Below are positions 7,032-16,716 of a stretch of DNA of 56,058 nucleotides, in pieces. This DNA is from Ignavibacteria bacterium. GTDB lineage: Bacteria; Bacteroidota; Ignavibacteria; Ignavibacteriales; Melioribacteraceae. The stretch lies in the NCBI GenBank assembly GCA_012719345.1, contig JAAYAN010000172.1:1-56058 (forward strand), written 5' to 3'. Position 1 is the first letter of the stretch. Each line of letters starts with the position of its first letter. The notes beneath the pieces are model-generated. The model saw only the letters and a list, made by a program, of their open reading frames with translations. It did not search any database and had not been told where the DNA came from. Made by a program: the position numbers and the translations under genes.

Positions 7032-8237
7032 ATGATAGAATACATAGAAAACGGAAGCGTTACATCTGTAAAGGGTATAAAAGGCAGCGGCGTTTTTTGC
7101 GGACTTAAAAAGAAAAAAAAGGATGTCGCTCTTATTTATTGCGAAAAGCCCTGCTCAGCAGCAGGAACTTTTACTTTGAACAAAGTTAAAGCAGCTCCTA
7201 TTATAATTTCACAGTACATTATTAATCATAAACATAACATAAGAGCTGTTCTTGTTAACAGCGGCAATGCAAATGCCTGCACAGGAGCCGAAGGACACAA
7301 CGATGCGCTTGAGAGCCAGAAACTTGTTGCTTCCAAACTTGGAATTAATCCCTCGGAAGTTTTAATAAGTTCAACCGGAGTAATAGGACAAAGAATTAAT
7401 ATGGACGCTTTACGTTCCGGAATAGAATTGGCAGTAGAAAATCTTTCTGAAACAGGAGGAATTGATGCTGCTGAAGCAATTATGACAACTGATCTGGCAA
7501 TGAAATCTTATGCGGTAAAAGTAAAATTATCTTCCGGAGAAATTACTATCGGCGGAATGTGTAAAGGTAGCGGGATGATAATGCCTAATATGGCAACAAT
7601 GCTTGCTTTTATTACTACAGACGCTCAAATAGAACAGGATACTCTTCAAAAAACTTTATCGAAAGCTGTAAATCTTTCATTCAACAGAATTACGGTTGAC
7701 GGCGATACAAGCACTAATGATATGGTGATTCTTTTAGCGAACGGCGTATCGGGAATAAGCATTTCCGAAAGAAGCGATGATTATAAGATTTTTACCGATG
7801 CGCTTTTGGATTTATGCCGTAAAATGGCTAAATCGATAGCAGCCGACGGCGAAGGAGCTACAAAATTAATCACTGTTTCAGTAAAAAAAGCTGCCAGCGT
7901 AAGTGATGCAAATATAGTTGCAAAAGCAATTTCCAACAGTCCCCTTGTAAAAACCGCAATGAACGGTTGCGACGCAAACTGGGGAAGAATAATTTCGGCT
8001 ATCGGAAACAGCGGCATCGATTTCGACCCTGCAAAAGTCTGCATCAATTTTGGCGATATTAAAATTCTTCAACCTAATTTCAAAGCAGATTTCAGCGAAG
8101 AAGAAGCTAAAAAATATTTAATGAATAACGAAATTGAATTAAATATAGAAATAAACACCGGAAACGAAGAATCAACTTGGTACACTTGCGATTTTTCAAC
8201 AAAATACATTGAAATTAATGCTTCGTACAGAAGTTAA
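7032..8237 (+). CDS. argJ: Glutamate N-acetyltransferase / ornithine acetyltransferase
   Basis: ArgJ moves the acetyl group from N-acetylornithine to glutamate, closing the cyclic arginine pathway. Some members also use acetyl-CoA to start it. The 401-residue precursor has the family core 'LVNSGNANACTG' (74-84) and the autocleavage site 'GSGMIMPNMATMLAF', where T189 would become the N-terminal nucleophile of the beta chain. Downstream, 'NRITVDGDTSTNDM' and 'CDANWGRIISAIG' are also typical. The presence of ArgJ means acetylated intermediates are used and recycled, so a separate ArgA or ArgE is not strictly required. The gene is 13 bases after argC and 17 bases before argD. Confidence 0.95.
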   Translation: MIEYIENGSVTSVKGIKGSGVFCGLKKKKKDVALIYCEKPCSAAGTFTLNKVKAAPIIISQYIINHKHNIRAVLVNSGNANACTGAEGHNDALESQKLVASKLGINPSEVLISSTGVIGQRINMDALRSGIELAVENLSETGGIDAAEAIMTTDLAMKSYAVKVKLSSGEITIGGMCKGSGMIMPNMATMLAFITTDAQIEQDTLQKTLSKAVNLSFNRITVDGDTSTNDMVILLANGVSGISISERSDDYKIFTDALLDLCRKMAKSIAADGEGATKLITVSVKKAASVSDANIVAKAISNSPLVKTAMNGCDANWGRIISAIGNSGIDFDPAKVCINFGDIKILQPNFKADFSEEEAKKYLMNNEIELNIEINTGNEESTWYTCDFSTKYIEINASYRS

Positions 8238-8254
8238 AATACGGAGAACAGACT

Positions 8255-9445
8255 TTGAATAAATCATCAGAAACTGAAATTTCGTCGGCGCTAATTAAAA
8301 ATTACACGCGCTACAATATTGAATTTACTGGAGGTAAAGGTGCCTATCTTTACGACAGCAAGGGTAAAAAATACCTCGATTTTTTAAGCGGCATTGCTGT
8401 TACGGGTTTCGGTCATTGCCATCCTAAAATTACCGAAGCTGTAGAAATGCAGCTTCACTCCTATTGGCATATTTCAAATTTATTTGAATCGCCGGGACAG
8501 GAATTGCTTGCTAAAAAGTTAAGTAAAATTTCAGGTCTTGATAAAGCATTTTTCTGCAATTCGGGAACAGAAGCAAACGAGGCAGCCATAAAATTTGCCC
8601 GTCTTTATAATAAAGATAAATTCAAAATTATTTCTGCCATAGGAAGTTTTCACGGACGGACTTTAGGCAGTCTAAGCGCTACCGGTCAGTACAATCTTTG
8701 GAAAGATTTTAAACCGCTTGTACCCGGATTTACTTATGTGCCTTATGATAATACCGTTGCAATCGAGCATTCAATTGATGAATACACAGCAGCAGTAATT
8801 CTGGAACCAATTCAGGGAGAATCAGGGATTATTGTTCCATCCGAAGGATATTTAAGAAAAGTAAAAGAGATTTGCGAAAGGAATGATATTCTTCTTATTC
8901 TTGATGAAGTACAATCAGGAACAGGAAGAACTGGGAAATACTTCGCTTATCAATGGGAAGAGGTACTTCCCGATATGATAACTTTTGCAAAAGGAATTGC
9001 TAACGGTTTTCCTTTAGGAGGCGTAATAGTATCGGATAAAGTTGCAGAATTCATTACTCCCGGTTCTCACGGTTCTACTTTCGGCGGAAATCCGCTGGCT
9101 GTTGCAGCCGCAAATCAAGTGCTCGATCTCCTCAACAGCGATACACTTAATGATATTCAGCTTGCAGGAACGGGACTTAAAGAGACACTTAATATTCTTA
9201 CATCTGAATTTATTAAAGAAATCCGGGGAAAGGGATTGATGACAGGAATTGAACTTATTCCCGAAATCAGCGCAAAAAAAACAGCAAAAGAGTTGCTGAC
9301 AAACGGATTTATTACCGGAACATCCGGCGACTCAGTTCTGCGTCTGCTTCCCCCTTTCATAATAACGGACAAAGAGATTAAAGATTTCGCCGAAGGATTA
9401 AGCTTTGTTCTTCAGCCAGAAAATGTTGATAAATTAAAGAAATAA
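8255..9445 (+). CDS. argD: Acetylornithine aminotransferase
   Basis: This PLP-dependent class III aminotransferase converts N-acetylglutamate semialdehyde to N-acetylornithine using glutamate. The 396-residue protein shows 'CNSGTEANEAAIKFAR' (101-116), 'SFHGRTLGSLSATG' (131-144), 'ILDEVQSGTGRTG' (215-227) and the PLP lysine K246 in 'ITFAKGIANGFPLG'. The start appears to be TTG, with GGAG a few bases upstream; no in-frame ATG fits better. Related enzymes can also serve in lysine or ornithine metabolism, but the position inside the arginine operon makes argD the best call. Confidence 0.94.
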   Translation: MNKSSETEISSALIKNYTRYNIEFTGGKGAYLYDSKGKKYLDFLSGIAVTGFGHCHPKITEAVEMQLHSYWHISNLFESPGQELLAKKLSKISGLDKAFFCNSGTEANEAAIKFARLYNKDKFKIISAIGSFHGRTLGSLSATGQYNLWKDFKPLVPGFTYVPYDNTVAIEHSIDEYTAAVILEPIQGESGIIVPSEGYLRKVKEICERNDILLILDEVQSGTGRTGKYFAYQWEEVLPDMITFAKGIANGFPLGGVIVSDKVAEFITPGSHGSTFGGNPLAVAAANQVLDLLNSDTLNDIQLAGTGLKETLNILTSEFIKEIRGKGLMTGIELIPEISAKKTAKELLTNGFITGTSGDSVLRLLPPFIITDKEIKDFAEGLSFVLQPENVDKLKK

Positions 9446-9464
9446 TAACTTTTGCGGAGCAAAA

Positions 9465-9941
9465 ATGTCAGCAAAATTAAAACGACAATTATTGATAAAA
9501 GAAATACTGAACAATGAATCTATAGGCAATCAGGAACTTTTAGGAAAAATTCTTAAAAATAACGGAATTGAAGTTACTCAGGCTACATTAAGCCGAGATT
9601 TTGCCGAGCTTGGCGTTGTAAGGTCTTTTACCGAAAGCGGAGTAAGATATGTTCTTAACAGCACAGAAAGCGGAAAGCAAATTCAAAAGTTAATAGGATT
9701 CGAAATACTCAGTGTTATTTCGAACGAACAGGTTGTTTTAGTGCGGACACTTGCCGGCAGAGCTCCGGGAGTAGCACATTATATTGACAGATTAAACAGA
9801 AAAGAAATTTTAGGCACTCTTGCCGGTGACGATACAGTTCTTATCATCCCGGATTCTATTGCCAATATAAACAGGGTTGAACGAATGATTAAAGAAATGA
9901 TGTATCAACCCCCGGTTCCAGAAAACTATCAGGAGATATAA
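9465..9941 (+). CDS. argR: Arginine repressor ArgR
   Basis: ArgR is a hexameric, arginine-responsive transcription factor that represses biosynthesis genes by binding ARG boxes. The 158-residue protein has the N-terminal winged-helix DNA-binding domain (about 5-75, with '[15 protein letters not shown]') and the C-terminal arginine-binding and oligomerisation domain with '[15 protein letters not shown]' and the conserved '[12 protein letters not shown]'. It lies inside the operon it presumably controls, 19 bases after argD and two bases before argG. ARG-box-like palindromes upstream of argC support autoregulation. Confidence 0.93.
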   Translation: MSAKLKRQLLIKEILNNESIGNQELLGKILKNNGIEVTQATLSRDFAELGVVRSFTESGVRYVLNSTESGKQIQKLIGFEILSVISNEQVVLVRTLAGRAPGVAHYIDRLNRKEILGTLAGDDTVLIIPDSIANINRVERMIKEMMYQPPVPENYQEI

Positions 9942-9943
9942 AA

Positions 9944-11155
9944 ATGCATAAAAAAATTGTAGTAGCTTATTCAGGAGGTCTCGATACCTCAGTAATGGTT
10001 AAATGGTTAAACCAGAATTATAATGCCGAGATTATTACTGTAACAGGAAACCTCGGACAAAAAAGCGAGCTAGAAGGCTTGGAAGAAAAAGCCAAAGCCA
10101 CAGGAGCCGTAAAATCCTATATTTACGATTTACAGGAAGAATTTATTAAAAATTATGCTTTTAAAGCATTAAAAGCCGGAGCTCTTTACGAAGGACAATA
10201 TCCTTTGGCAACAGCAATAGGCAGACCTTTGCTTGCCAAGCTAATGGTTGATGTTGCAAAAACTGAAGGGGCAGATACTGTTGCTCATGGCTGCACAGGA
10301 AAAGGAAACGATCAAGTGAGATTCGAAGTAGCTTTCAAATCATTAGGTCCCGATTTAAAGATACTTGCTCCGCTAAGAACTTGGGAATTTAAAAGCCGCG
10401 AGCAGGAAATAGATTATGCCGTAACTCATAATATCCCGATAAAAATTACAAAAAAATCTCCTTATTCTATCGACGAAAACCTTTGGGGCATAGCAATAGA
10501 GTGCGGCGTTCTAGAAGATCCTAAAGTTTCTCCGCCGGATGACGCTTATCAGATTACATCAAGTCCTAAATCAGCACCCGATGCTTCGGAAGTGGTAGAA
10601 ATTGAATTTTTTGAAGGAACTCCTGTTGCAGTTAACGGAAAAAAATTATCAGCTGTTGAAATAATGAATACACTTAATCCTATCGGCGGAAAACACGGAA
10701 TAGGAAGAATGGATTTAATAGAAAACCGCGTTGTAGGTATCAAATCGCGCGAAGTTTACGAAGCACCGGGCGCAATTCTTTTACACAAGGCTCATCACGA
10801 ACTTGAAAAATTAGTTCTGGATAAAGAAACTTTCCGCTTCAAACAAGATGTTTCAAACAAAGTTGCAAATATGATTTACGAAGGACTTTGGTTTACTCCC
10901 CTTTTCGATTCGCTTATGACATTTGTTGATGCGACCCAGAAACCTGTAACCGGAAAAATAAAACTCGATCTTTACAAGGGAAATGCCACTGTTTTCTCGC
11001 GCGAATCGCAATACAGCCTTTACAGCGAACTTCTTGCAACTTATACCGAGGAAGATACTTTCAATCACAAAGATTCCGAAGGTTTCATAAATATTTACGG
11101 TCTGCCTTACAAAACTATGAGCGGAATTTACAACAAAGCAAATGAAGGTAAATAA
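9944..11155 (+). CDS. argG: Argininosuccinate synthase
   Basis: ArgG joins citrulline and aspartate with ATP to make argininosuccinate. The 403-residue protein carries the N-type ATP pyrophosphatase P-loop '[17 protein letters not shown]' (5-21), then '[15 protein letters not shown]' and '[11 protein letters not shown]', all diagnostic. Length is normal. The ATG follows GGAGAT and is two bases after the argR stop. The stop codon overlaps the argH start (TAATG), which implies translational coupling. Its substrate citrulline must come from an ornithine or acetylornithine carbamoyltransferase that is not encoded in the window. Confidence 0.96.
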   Translation: MHKKIVVAYSGGLDTSVMVKWLNQNYNAEIITVTGNLGQKSELEGLEEKAKATGAVKSYIYDLQEEFIKNYAFKALKAGALYEGQYPLATAIGRPLLAKLMVDVAKTEGADTVAHGCTGKGNDQVRFEVAFKSLGPDLKILAPLRTWEFKSREQEIDYAVTHNIPIKITKKSPYSIDENLWGIAIECGVLEDPKVSPPDDAYQITSSPKSAPDASEVVEIEFFEGTPVAVNGKKLSAVEIMNTLNPIGGKHGIGRMDLIENRVVGIKSREVYEAPGAILLHKAHHELEKLVLDKETFRFKQDVSNKVANMIYEGLWFTPLFDSLMTFVDATQKPVTGKIKLDLYKGNATVFSRESQYSLYSELLATYTEEDTFNHKDSEGFINIYGLPYKTMSGIYNKANEGK

Positions 11156-12543
11156 TGCTTTGGGGCGGAAGATTTTCGGAAAAAATAGATGATAAGGCGC
11201 TCGAATTTTCATCATCTTTATCATACGATATTGCTCTGTTTGATGAGGACATCAAAATAAGTATTGCGCATGCTAAAATGCTTTCGGAAACCGGAATAAT
11301 CTCTGCTGCCGAATTTGATATTATTTCAAAAGGACTTTTAACTATAAAACAGGAACGGGATTCCGGCAAATGGACTCCCGATCCTGCAAAGTCGGAGGAT
11401 ATCCATTCGGCAATTGAAGAAAAGCTAAAAGAAATTATTGGTCCTCTTGCGGGAAAACTTCATTCGGGCAGAAGCAGAAACGATCAGGTTGCTACAGGAT
11501 TCCGGATGTGGGTAAAAAAATCGTGCCTGCAATTAATTTCGGAAATCTGCAATCTTCAAAACACTATGCTTGCAATTGCTGAAGAAAACACAGAAACTGT
11601 TATTCCTGGATATACTCACCTTCAACGCGCACAGCCGGTTTCGCTGGCATTTCATTTTCTAGCCTACGCCGAAATGCTTAAAAGAGATGTTGACCGGATA
11701 AAATTTACATTTTCGCAGGCTGATAAAATGCCTTTAGGCTCGGGAGCTATTGCAGGTTCCACATTGCCTTTAAACCGCGAAGTAACAAAAAAAGAACTCG
11801 ATTTTGCTTCTGTTACCGAAAATGCAATGGATTCTATTTCGGATAGAGATTTTGCTCTCGATTTCCTTAATTCCTGTGTAATCGGGATGATGCATTTAAG
11901 CAGACTTTCCGAAGAATTGATTATCTGGTCATCGGCTGAGTGGGGGCTTGCAAAGATTGGCGATAAATTTACTACTGGTTCATCGCTTATGCCCCAAAAG
12001 AAAAATCCGGATATAGCAGAATTAATTCGCGGAAAATCCGGCAGAGTTTACGGAAACTATATCAGTCTTGCAACAACTATGAAAGGATTGCCCCTCAGTT
12101 ATAACCGCGATATGCAGGAAGACAAAGAACCTGTTTTCGATTCATTCAACACATACAGTAATTCGCTTGTGCTTATGAGCGGAATGCTTGCAACTGTAAA
12201 ATTTGATAATTCTGCATATTTAGAAGAAATGGACGGCGATTTCTCACTTTCCACCGATCTTGCCGACTGGCTTGTTCTTAAAGGAATACCTTTCCGCGAT
12301 GCTCATCATATTGTAGGAAAGGTTGTAAAACTTGCCGAAGAAAAAAACACAAATTTCAAAGGGCTGGATCTTAATGATTTGAAAAGCATAAATGCTGTTT
12401 TTGATAAAACTGCGTTGGATTGCTTTAAATTATCAGGCTGCCTGCAAAGAAAAGTTACCTACGGTTCTCCGAATATTAATTTTATAAAAAAGCGAATTGA
12501 AGACTTCAAAAAGGAGCTTAATAATTACCAGATGCATGATTAG
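11155..12543 (+). CDS. argH: Argininosuccinate lyase
   Basis: ArgH splits argininosuccinate into arginine and fumarate, the last step of the pathway. The 462-residue protein starts '[10 protein letters not shown]', has 'HSGRSRNDQVAT' and 'TPGYTHLQRAQPVS'-like segments ('IPGYTHLQRAQPVSLAF'), and the fumarase/aspartase superfamily signature 'GSSLMPQKKNPD' with the catalytic serine loop. It overlaps argG by one base and is the last gene of the operon. A stem-loop follows about 45 bases downstream. Confidence 0.96.
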   Translation: MLWGGRFSEKIDDKALEFSSSLSYDIALFDEDIKISIAHAKMLSETGIISAAEFDIISKGLLTIKQERDSGKWTPDPAKSEDIHSAIEEKLKEIIGPLAGKLHSGRSRNDQVATGFRMWVKKSCLQLISEICNLQNTMLAIAEENTETVIPGYTHLQRAQPVSLAFHFLAYAEMLKRDVDRIKFTFSQADKMPLGSGAIAGSTLPLNREVTKKELDFASVTENAMDSISDRDFALDFLNSCVIGMMHLSRLSEELIIWSSAEWGLAKIGDKFTTGSSLMPQKKNPDIAELIRGKSGRVYGNYISLATTMKGLPLSYNRDMQEDKEPVFDSFNTYSNSLVLMSGMLATVKFDNSAYLEEMDGDFSLSTDLADWLVLKGIPFRDAHHIVGKVVKLAEEKNTNFKGLDLNDLKSINAVFDKTALDCFKLSGCLQRKVTYGSPNINFIKKRIEDFKKELNNYQMHD

Positions 12544-12588
12544 TTTACTCATTAGAGGTACTGTGGTTGATTAAACTAAGATTCTCCT

Positions 12589-12617
12589 TCAGACCGGGTG
12601 TGATGAGCCCGGTCTGA
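12589..12617 (+). terminator. Stem-loop ending the arginine operon
   Basis: TCAGACCGGG and CCCGGTCTGA form a perfect 10-bp stem with a 9-base loop, 45 bases after argH. The following sequence is only moderately T-rich (CTTTATAAA), so termination is likely but the tail is weak. Confidence 0.7.
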
Positions 12618-12801
12618 CTTTATAAAAATCCATAACCCCTTTCCTGCTTTTAATAATTTTATACCTTCCTTTTTTAACTTGAACAATACTTTCGTAATAT
12701 GGTTAATAATTTATTGTTTTTGGCTATTTCTTTCAGTTTATTGTTACTATATTTTTAATAATATAAATTGAAATTTCACAAATTATCAGAAGGATAAAAT
12801 T

Positions 12802-15078
12802 ATGTTTGGGCATAAATTATTACTTGCTGCTTTAATATTTTTAAGTATTTCTATTTTCGGACAATCGGTTTCTTTTAACACATTCAGAAATCCGGTTATC
12901 CCGGGCGATCACCCGGATTGTACAGTAACAAGAATCGGAGATAATTTCTACACTACTGGTTCTTCATTTAATGTTACTCCGGTAATTTATCATTCAACTG
13001 ATTTAGTCCATTGGAGAGCTATTGCCCAGCCGGTCAGCGCAAGCTGGTCGGGTTACGGTGATACACCCGGCGGCGGATGCTGGGGCGGACACTTTGTTTT
13101 TTATAACGGAGAATATTGGCATTTCTTTTCACGTGCAAACACGATGCATTTTACAAAAGCTCCTGCACCCGAAGGTCCTTGGAGCACTCCTGTAAAAATA
13201 AATAATCCTACGCAGCTTTCGTACAGTCTCGGTTACGACAATTCTATTTTCATCGATGATGACAATAAAATGTACTTAGTTGTAAAAAACGGTCAGCCGA
13301 ATAACGGAATAGTTGAGCTGGGAACAGACGGTCAGCCGACAGGAGTAGTTTATAATCTTAATTGGCTTAATCCTTCTCCTGATTACCCTTACAGCTGGGC
13401 TGAAGGTCCCGTTATGTGGAAATACAGAGATTATTATTATTACTCGTTTGCAAGAGATTTAAGTGGCGGACAAAAAGTTATGAGAAGTAAAACTCTTACT
13501 GCCGATTCGTCCAGCTGGACATTTTTTGGAGATTTTTTTAATGAAAACGATCCGGCAAAAAGCGGTTCTCTTTTTACTTCTCCTAACCACGCTTCACCGG
13601 TTGTAACATTAGACGACAGCACCTTTTGGATAATCCATCCTATTTATGCCAAAGACGATTGGCGAGGACAGGGACGACAGGGATTACTAAACCAAGTTCG
13701 ATACGATTCAAGCGGCAGACCTGTTGCCGATTATCCTGTGAACAAAGCATTTTCTGCACCTGCCCTCCCTTCCGGTGGAATTCCCTGGATGGTTCCTCAT
13801 TCAGACTTTTTTAACTCAGATAAACTTAATCCAGAATGGTCATTCCTCGGGTTAACGCTACCCGGTAAATATTCCCTTTCTGAAAGACCCGGATGGTTTA
13901 GACTTTCGCCCAAAAGCAGCACCAAAGCAAACACGATAATTAAAAATGACGGAGAACATAATTATTCACTTATCACCCGTTTGGACTTCTTACCTGTTGC
14001 CGCCGGTGACGAAGCCGGATTATGGATAATGCGCGGTGACGAAACTATGAGTCTGAAACTTGTAAGTACTGTTTCAAATGAAGGAACAAAAACTGTATCT
14101 TTTAGTTTTAACGGCACATCTGCAACAGCAATTAATAGTTTTGGCGATACGCTCTGGCTTAAACTTGAAAGGATAAATCATAAAGTAAAAGGATATTTCA
14201 GCGGAGACGGAATAAATTGGGTTAACGTGGAACAGGAATTTGATATTTCTGATATTGATTCATTTTCTGATTTCTCAACATTTACCGGCACAAGACAAGG
14301 TTTATATGTAAGCGGAAAAGTATCCGCGTATTTCGATTTTTATATTTATCGCGACGCTTATTCCGAAATTCTTGCAGAATGTCCTGCAAATCAGTACGGG
14401 GTTTCAGTACAAAAAAACACCCTTTCACTTATTAATAATGGCGATTGGGCATTGTATGCAGGTGTAGAATTCGGGAATGATGAATATAAGAAAAAGCCCG
14501 ATTCTGTATCGGTACTTGCTTCCTGCACCTCCACAGGCGGAATAATAGAATTCTGGCTGGATTCGATTGATACCGGGACGAAAATAGCTGAATGCACAAT
14601 AGAAAACACCGGAAGCTGGAATACATATAATGTTTTCAAAACCGCAATCACAGAAGAAGTTACAGATTATCACGATTTATATCTTAGATTTACCGGTTCA
14701 GGATTAAGCGAACTTTATAAAATTAAGTCTTTTATTTTTTCTTCAACGGCAGATTCAGTAACAAGCGTAGGAGAATATTTGGATTTATTGCCCGGTAAAT
14801 TTCTTCTTGAACAAAATTATCCGAACCCTTTTAATCCATCAACAATAATCAGGTTTTCCCTGCCTGCCGGCAGACAGGAATTACCAATGAACAGTTTTGT
14901 TAATTTGAGAGTCTTCGATATATTAGGGCGCGAAGTTGCAACACTTGTAAACGAACAAAAACCAGCAGGAAATTACGAAGTGAAGTTCGATGCATCGCAT
15001 TTATCTTCAGGAATCTATATTTACAAACTTACTATCGGTAATTTATCGGAAGAAAAGAAAATGATGCTTTTAAAATAG
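12802..15078 (+). CDS. Secreted GH43 glycosidase with CBM6-like and T9SS sorting domains
   Basis: This 758-residue exported enzyme is probably a beta-xylosidase or alpha-L-arabinofuranosidase acting on xylan side chains. A signal peptide (1-20) precedes a five-bladed GH43 domain (about 28-335). The catalytic residues are visible: D39 in 'GDHPDC', D146 in 'GYDNSIF' and E201 in 'WAEGPVM'. A concanavalin-like C-terminal domain (about 340-510) follows, then a CBM6-like segment (about 540-650). Last is a T9SS type A sorting domain (about 665-758) with 'LLEQNYPNPFNPS' and 'SSGIYIYKL'. This is the only enzyme of the cluster with a sorting domain, so it is the best candidate for surface display or release. 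A palindromic repeat interrupts the sorting domain at 'LPAGRQE'. It opens the 34-kb enzyme cluster. Confidence 0.9.
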   Translation: MFGHKLLLAALIFLSISIFGQSVSFNTFRNPVIPGDHPDCTVTRIGDNFYTTGSSFNVTPVIYHSTDLVHWRAIAQPVSASWSGYGDTPGGGCWGGHFVFYNGEYWHFFSRANTMHFTKAPAPEGPWSTPVKINNPTQLSYSLGYDNSIFIDDDNKMYLVVKNGQPNNGIVELGTDGQPTGVVYNLNWLNPSPDYPYSWAEGPVMWKYRDYYYYSFARDLSGGQKVMRSKTLTADSSSWTFFGDFFNENDPAKSGSLFTSPNHASPVVTLDDSTFWIIHPIYAKDDWRGQGRQGLLNQVRYDSSGRPVADYPVNKAFSAPALPSGGIPWMVPHSDFFNSDKLNPEWSFLGLTLPGKYSLSERPGWFRLSPKSSTKANTIIKNDGEHNYSLITRLDFLPVAAGDEAGLWIMRGDETMSLKLVSTVSNEGTKTVSFSFNGTSATAINSFGDTLWLKLERINHKVKGYFSGDGINWVNVEQEFDISDIDSFSDFSTFTGTRQGLYVSGKVSAYFDFYIYRDAYSEILAECPANQYGVSVQKNTLSLINNGDWALYAGVEFGNDEYKKKPDSVSVLASCTSTGGIIEFWLDSIDTGTKIAECTIENTGSWNTYNVFKTAITEEVTDYHDLYLRFTGSGLSELYKIKSFIFSSTADSVTSVGEYLDLLPGKFLLEQNYPNPFNPSTIIRFSLPAGRQELPMNSFVNLRVFDILGREVATLVNEQKPAGNYEVKFDASHLSSGIYIYKLTIGNLSEEKKMMLLK
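14859..14878. repeat. Palindromic repeat translated within the T9SS sorting domain
   Basis: CCTGCCTGCC followed by GGCAGACAGG is a 20-base palindrome with one mismatch, GC-rich in an AT-rich gene. It encodes 'PAGRQ' inside the sorting domain. Palindromes of this composition recur in Bacteroidota-type genomes (general knowledge). The right end of the window holds another short GC-rich palindrome. Confidence 0.6.
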
Positions 15079-15308
15079 AGGTACGCTATTAAACGAAATA
15101 AAACAAGCATTTGCTACTGTGTAATTAACTTGAATATTTAGGGTTAAACAGAATTAATCTGTAATCACTATAGTCAGAAATTAAAAATATTTCACAAGCA
15201 ATATTTTCGTCTTTTGCTTATTCGAATTGTTCAATCTGATTATAATGAATGTAAATCTTTTTGAGTGCAAATAAGCTAATATTTAACTGTAAAAAATCAG
15301 GAGTTTTA

Positions 15309-16652
15309 ATGAAATTTTCCCAAATTATTCTGCCATTTATGGTTTTAATCTTTTTATTTATTTCAATTACCTCAGCTCAAAATCCTATCATCCGTAATCA
15401 ATTTTCTGCCGATCCTTCTGCCAGAGTTTTTGAAGGAAAGGTTTACGTTTACCCCTCGCACGATATTTTACCAAAAGAAGGTAAAGGCCGTCCCAACTGG
15501 TTTTGTATGGAAGATTACCATGTCTTCTCTTCTGATAATTTAATTGATTGGACAGATCACGGCGTAATTATCAGCCAGGAAACAGTACCTTGGGTTAACC
15601 CAAAAGGATATGCAATGTGGGCGCCGGATTGTATTTATAAAAACGGAAAATATTATTTCTACTTCCCTGCTCCGGCCAAAGATACTGCAATTGGAAGAGG
15701 CTTTACAATTGGAGTAGCCGTTGCTGAAAAACCGTATGGACCATTTATTCCGCAAGAAAAACCAATTGAAGGAGTTCGCGGAATTGACCCTAACGTTTTT
15801 ATTGATAAAGATGGACAGGCTTATTTGTATTGGTCTTCGCGTAATATCTTTGGAGTAAAGCTAAAAGATAATATGGTTGAGATTGAAGGAGAACCTGTAA
15901 CTCTGCAAGATTTACCTTCGAAAGGTTTGAAAGAAGGTCCTTATATGTTTGAACGAAATGGTATTTATTACCTTACTTATCCTCATGTTCAGGATTCCAC
16001 TGAAAGATTAGAATATGCAATTTCCGATAATCCGCTAGGACCATTTAAAGTAACCGGAGTGATTATGGATCAAAGATTGGAGTGCTGGACAAATCATCAT
16101 TCAATTATTGAATATAAAGACCAATGGTACCTTTTCTATCATTACAACGATTATTCCCCCGAATTTGATAAAAACAGATCTGTTAGGATTGACAATCTCT
16201 TTTTTAATGAAGACGGTACTATAAAACCTGTAAAGGCTACACTTCGAGGAGTTGGCATTGCGAATGCAACAAGTGAAATTCAGATTGACAGATACAGTGA
16301 AATTAGCAGCGAAGGAGTTCGGATTGATTTTATAAATTCGAATAATAAATTTGAAGGATGGAAAACGATTCTTGAAAAAGAAAATTCGTGGATACGTTTT
16401 AACAGCGTTAATTTCACTGATACCATTAAAACCATTTCGGTTAAGGTTCAATCGAAAAACGGCGGAAACCTGCAATTAAACTTAAATGACTTAAATAATT
16501 CTTCGATAGCTCAAATAGAGATTTCTCCTTCGGCAGAATGGAAAGTAATTACTGTTCCCGTAATGCAAATTAAATCAGAAATTAACGATATAATTTTGCA
16601 GCTTAAAAGTAAAAGCAACATCGAAGTAGATTGGATTAGATTTAATAAATAG
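15309..16652 (+). CDS. Secreted GH43 arabinofuranosidase/xylosidase
   Basis: I place the start at ATG 15309, preceded by CAGGAG. The frame stays open a further 16 codons upstream, but only this start gives a clean signal peptide (1-23, ending 'ITSAQ'). The 447-residue protein has a GH43 domain (about 25-315) with D35 in 'SADPSARVF', D160 in 'RGIDPNVF' and E209 in 'LKEGPYMF' as the expected base, pKa-tuning Asp and acid. A C-terminal CBM6-like beta-sandwich (about 335-447) carries 'FEGWKTILEKENSWIRF'. The domain order resembles arabinoxylan arabinofuranohydrolases. No sorting domain is present, so it is probably periplasmic. Confidence 0.87.
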   Translation: MKFSQIILPFMVLIFLFISITSAQNPIIRNQFSADPSARVFEGKVYVYPSHDILPKEGKGRPNWFCMEDYHVFSSDNLIDWTDHGVIISQETVPWVNPKGYAMWAPDCIYKNGKYYFYFPAPAKDTAIGRGFTIGVAVAEKPYGPFIPQEKPIEGVRGIDPNVFIDKDGQAYLYWSSRNIFGVKLKDNMVEIEGEPVTLQDLPSKGLKEGPYMFERNGIYYLTYPHVQDSTERLEYAISDNPLGPFKVTGVIMDQRLECWTNHHSIIEYKDQWYLFYHYNDYSPEFDKNRSVRIDNLFFNEDGTIKPVKATLRGVGIANATSEIQIDRYSEISSEGVRIDFINSNNKFEGWKTILEKENSWIRFNSVNFTDTIKTISVKVQSKNGGNLQLNLNDLNNSSIAQIEISPSAEWKVITVPVMQIKSEINDIILQLKSKSNIEVDWIRFNK

Positions 16653-16716
16653 AATTTATCTATAAGACTACAATTGATATACATTATTTACTTAATTAAT
16701 TCTAAATAGGTTAAAT

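Noticed and set aside
12618-12801. Promoter and operator for the enzyme cluster
   Set aside because: The region is AT-rich and must hold a promoter, but I could not choose between several weak candidates and saw no convincing operator palindrome.
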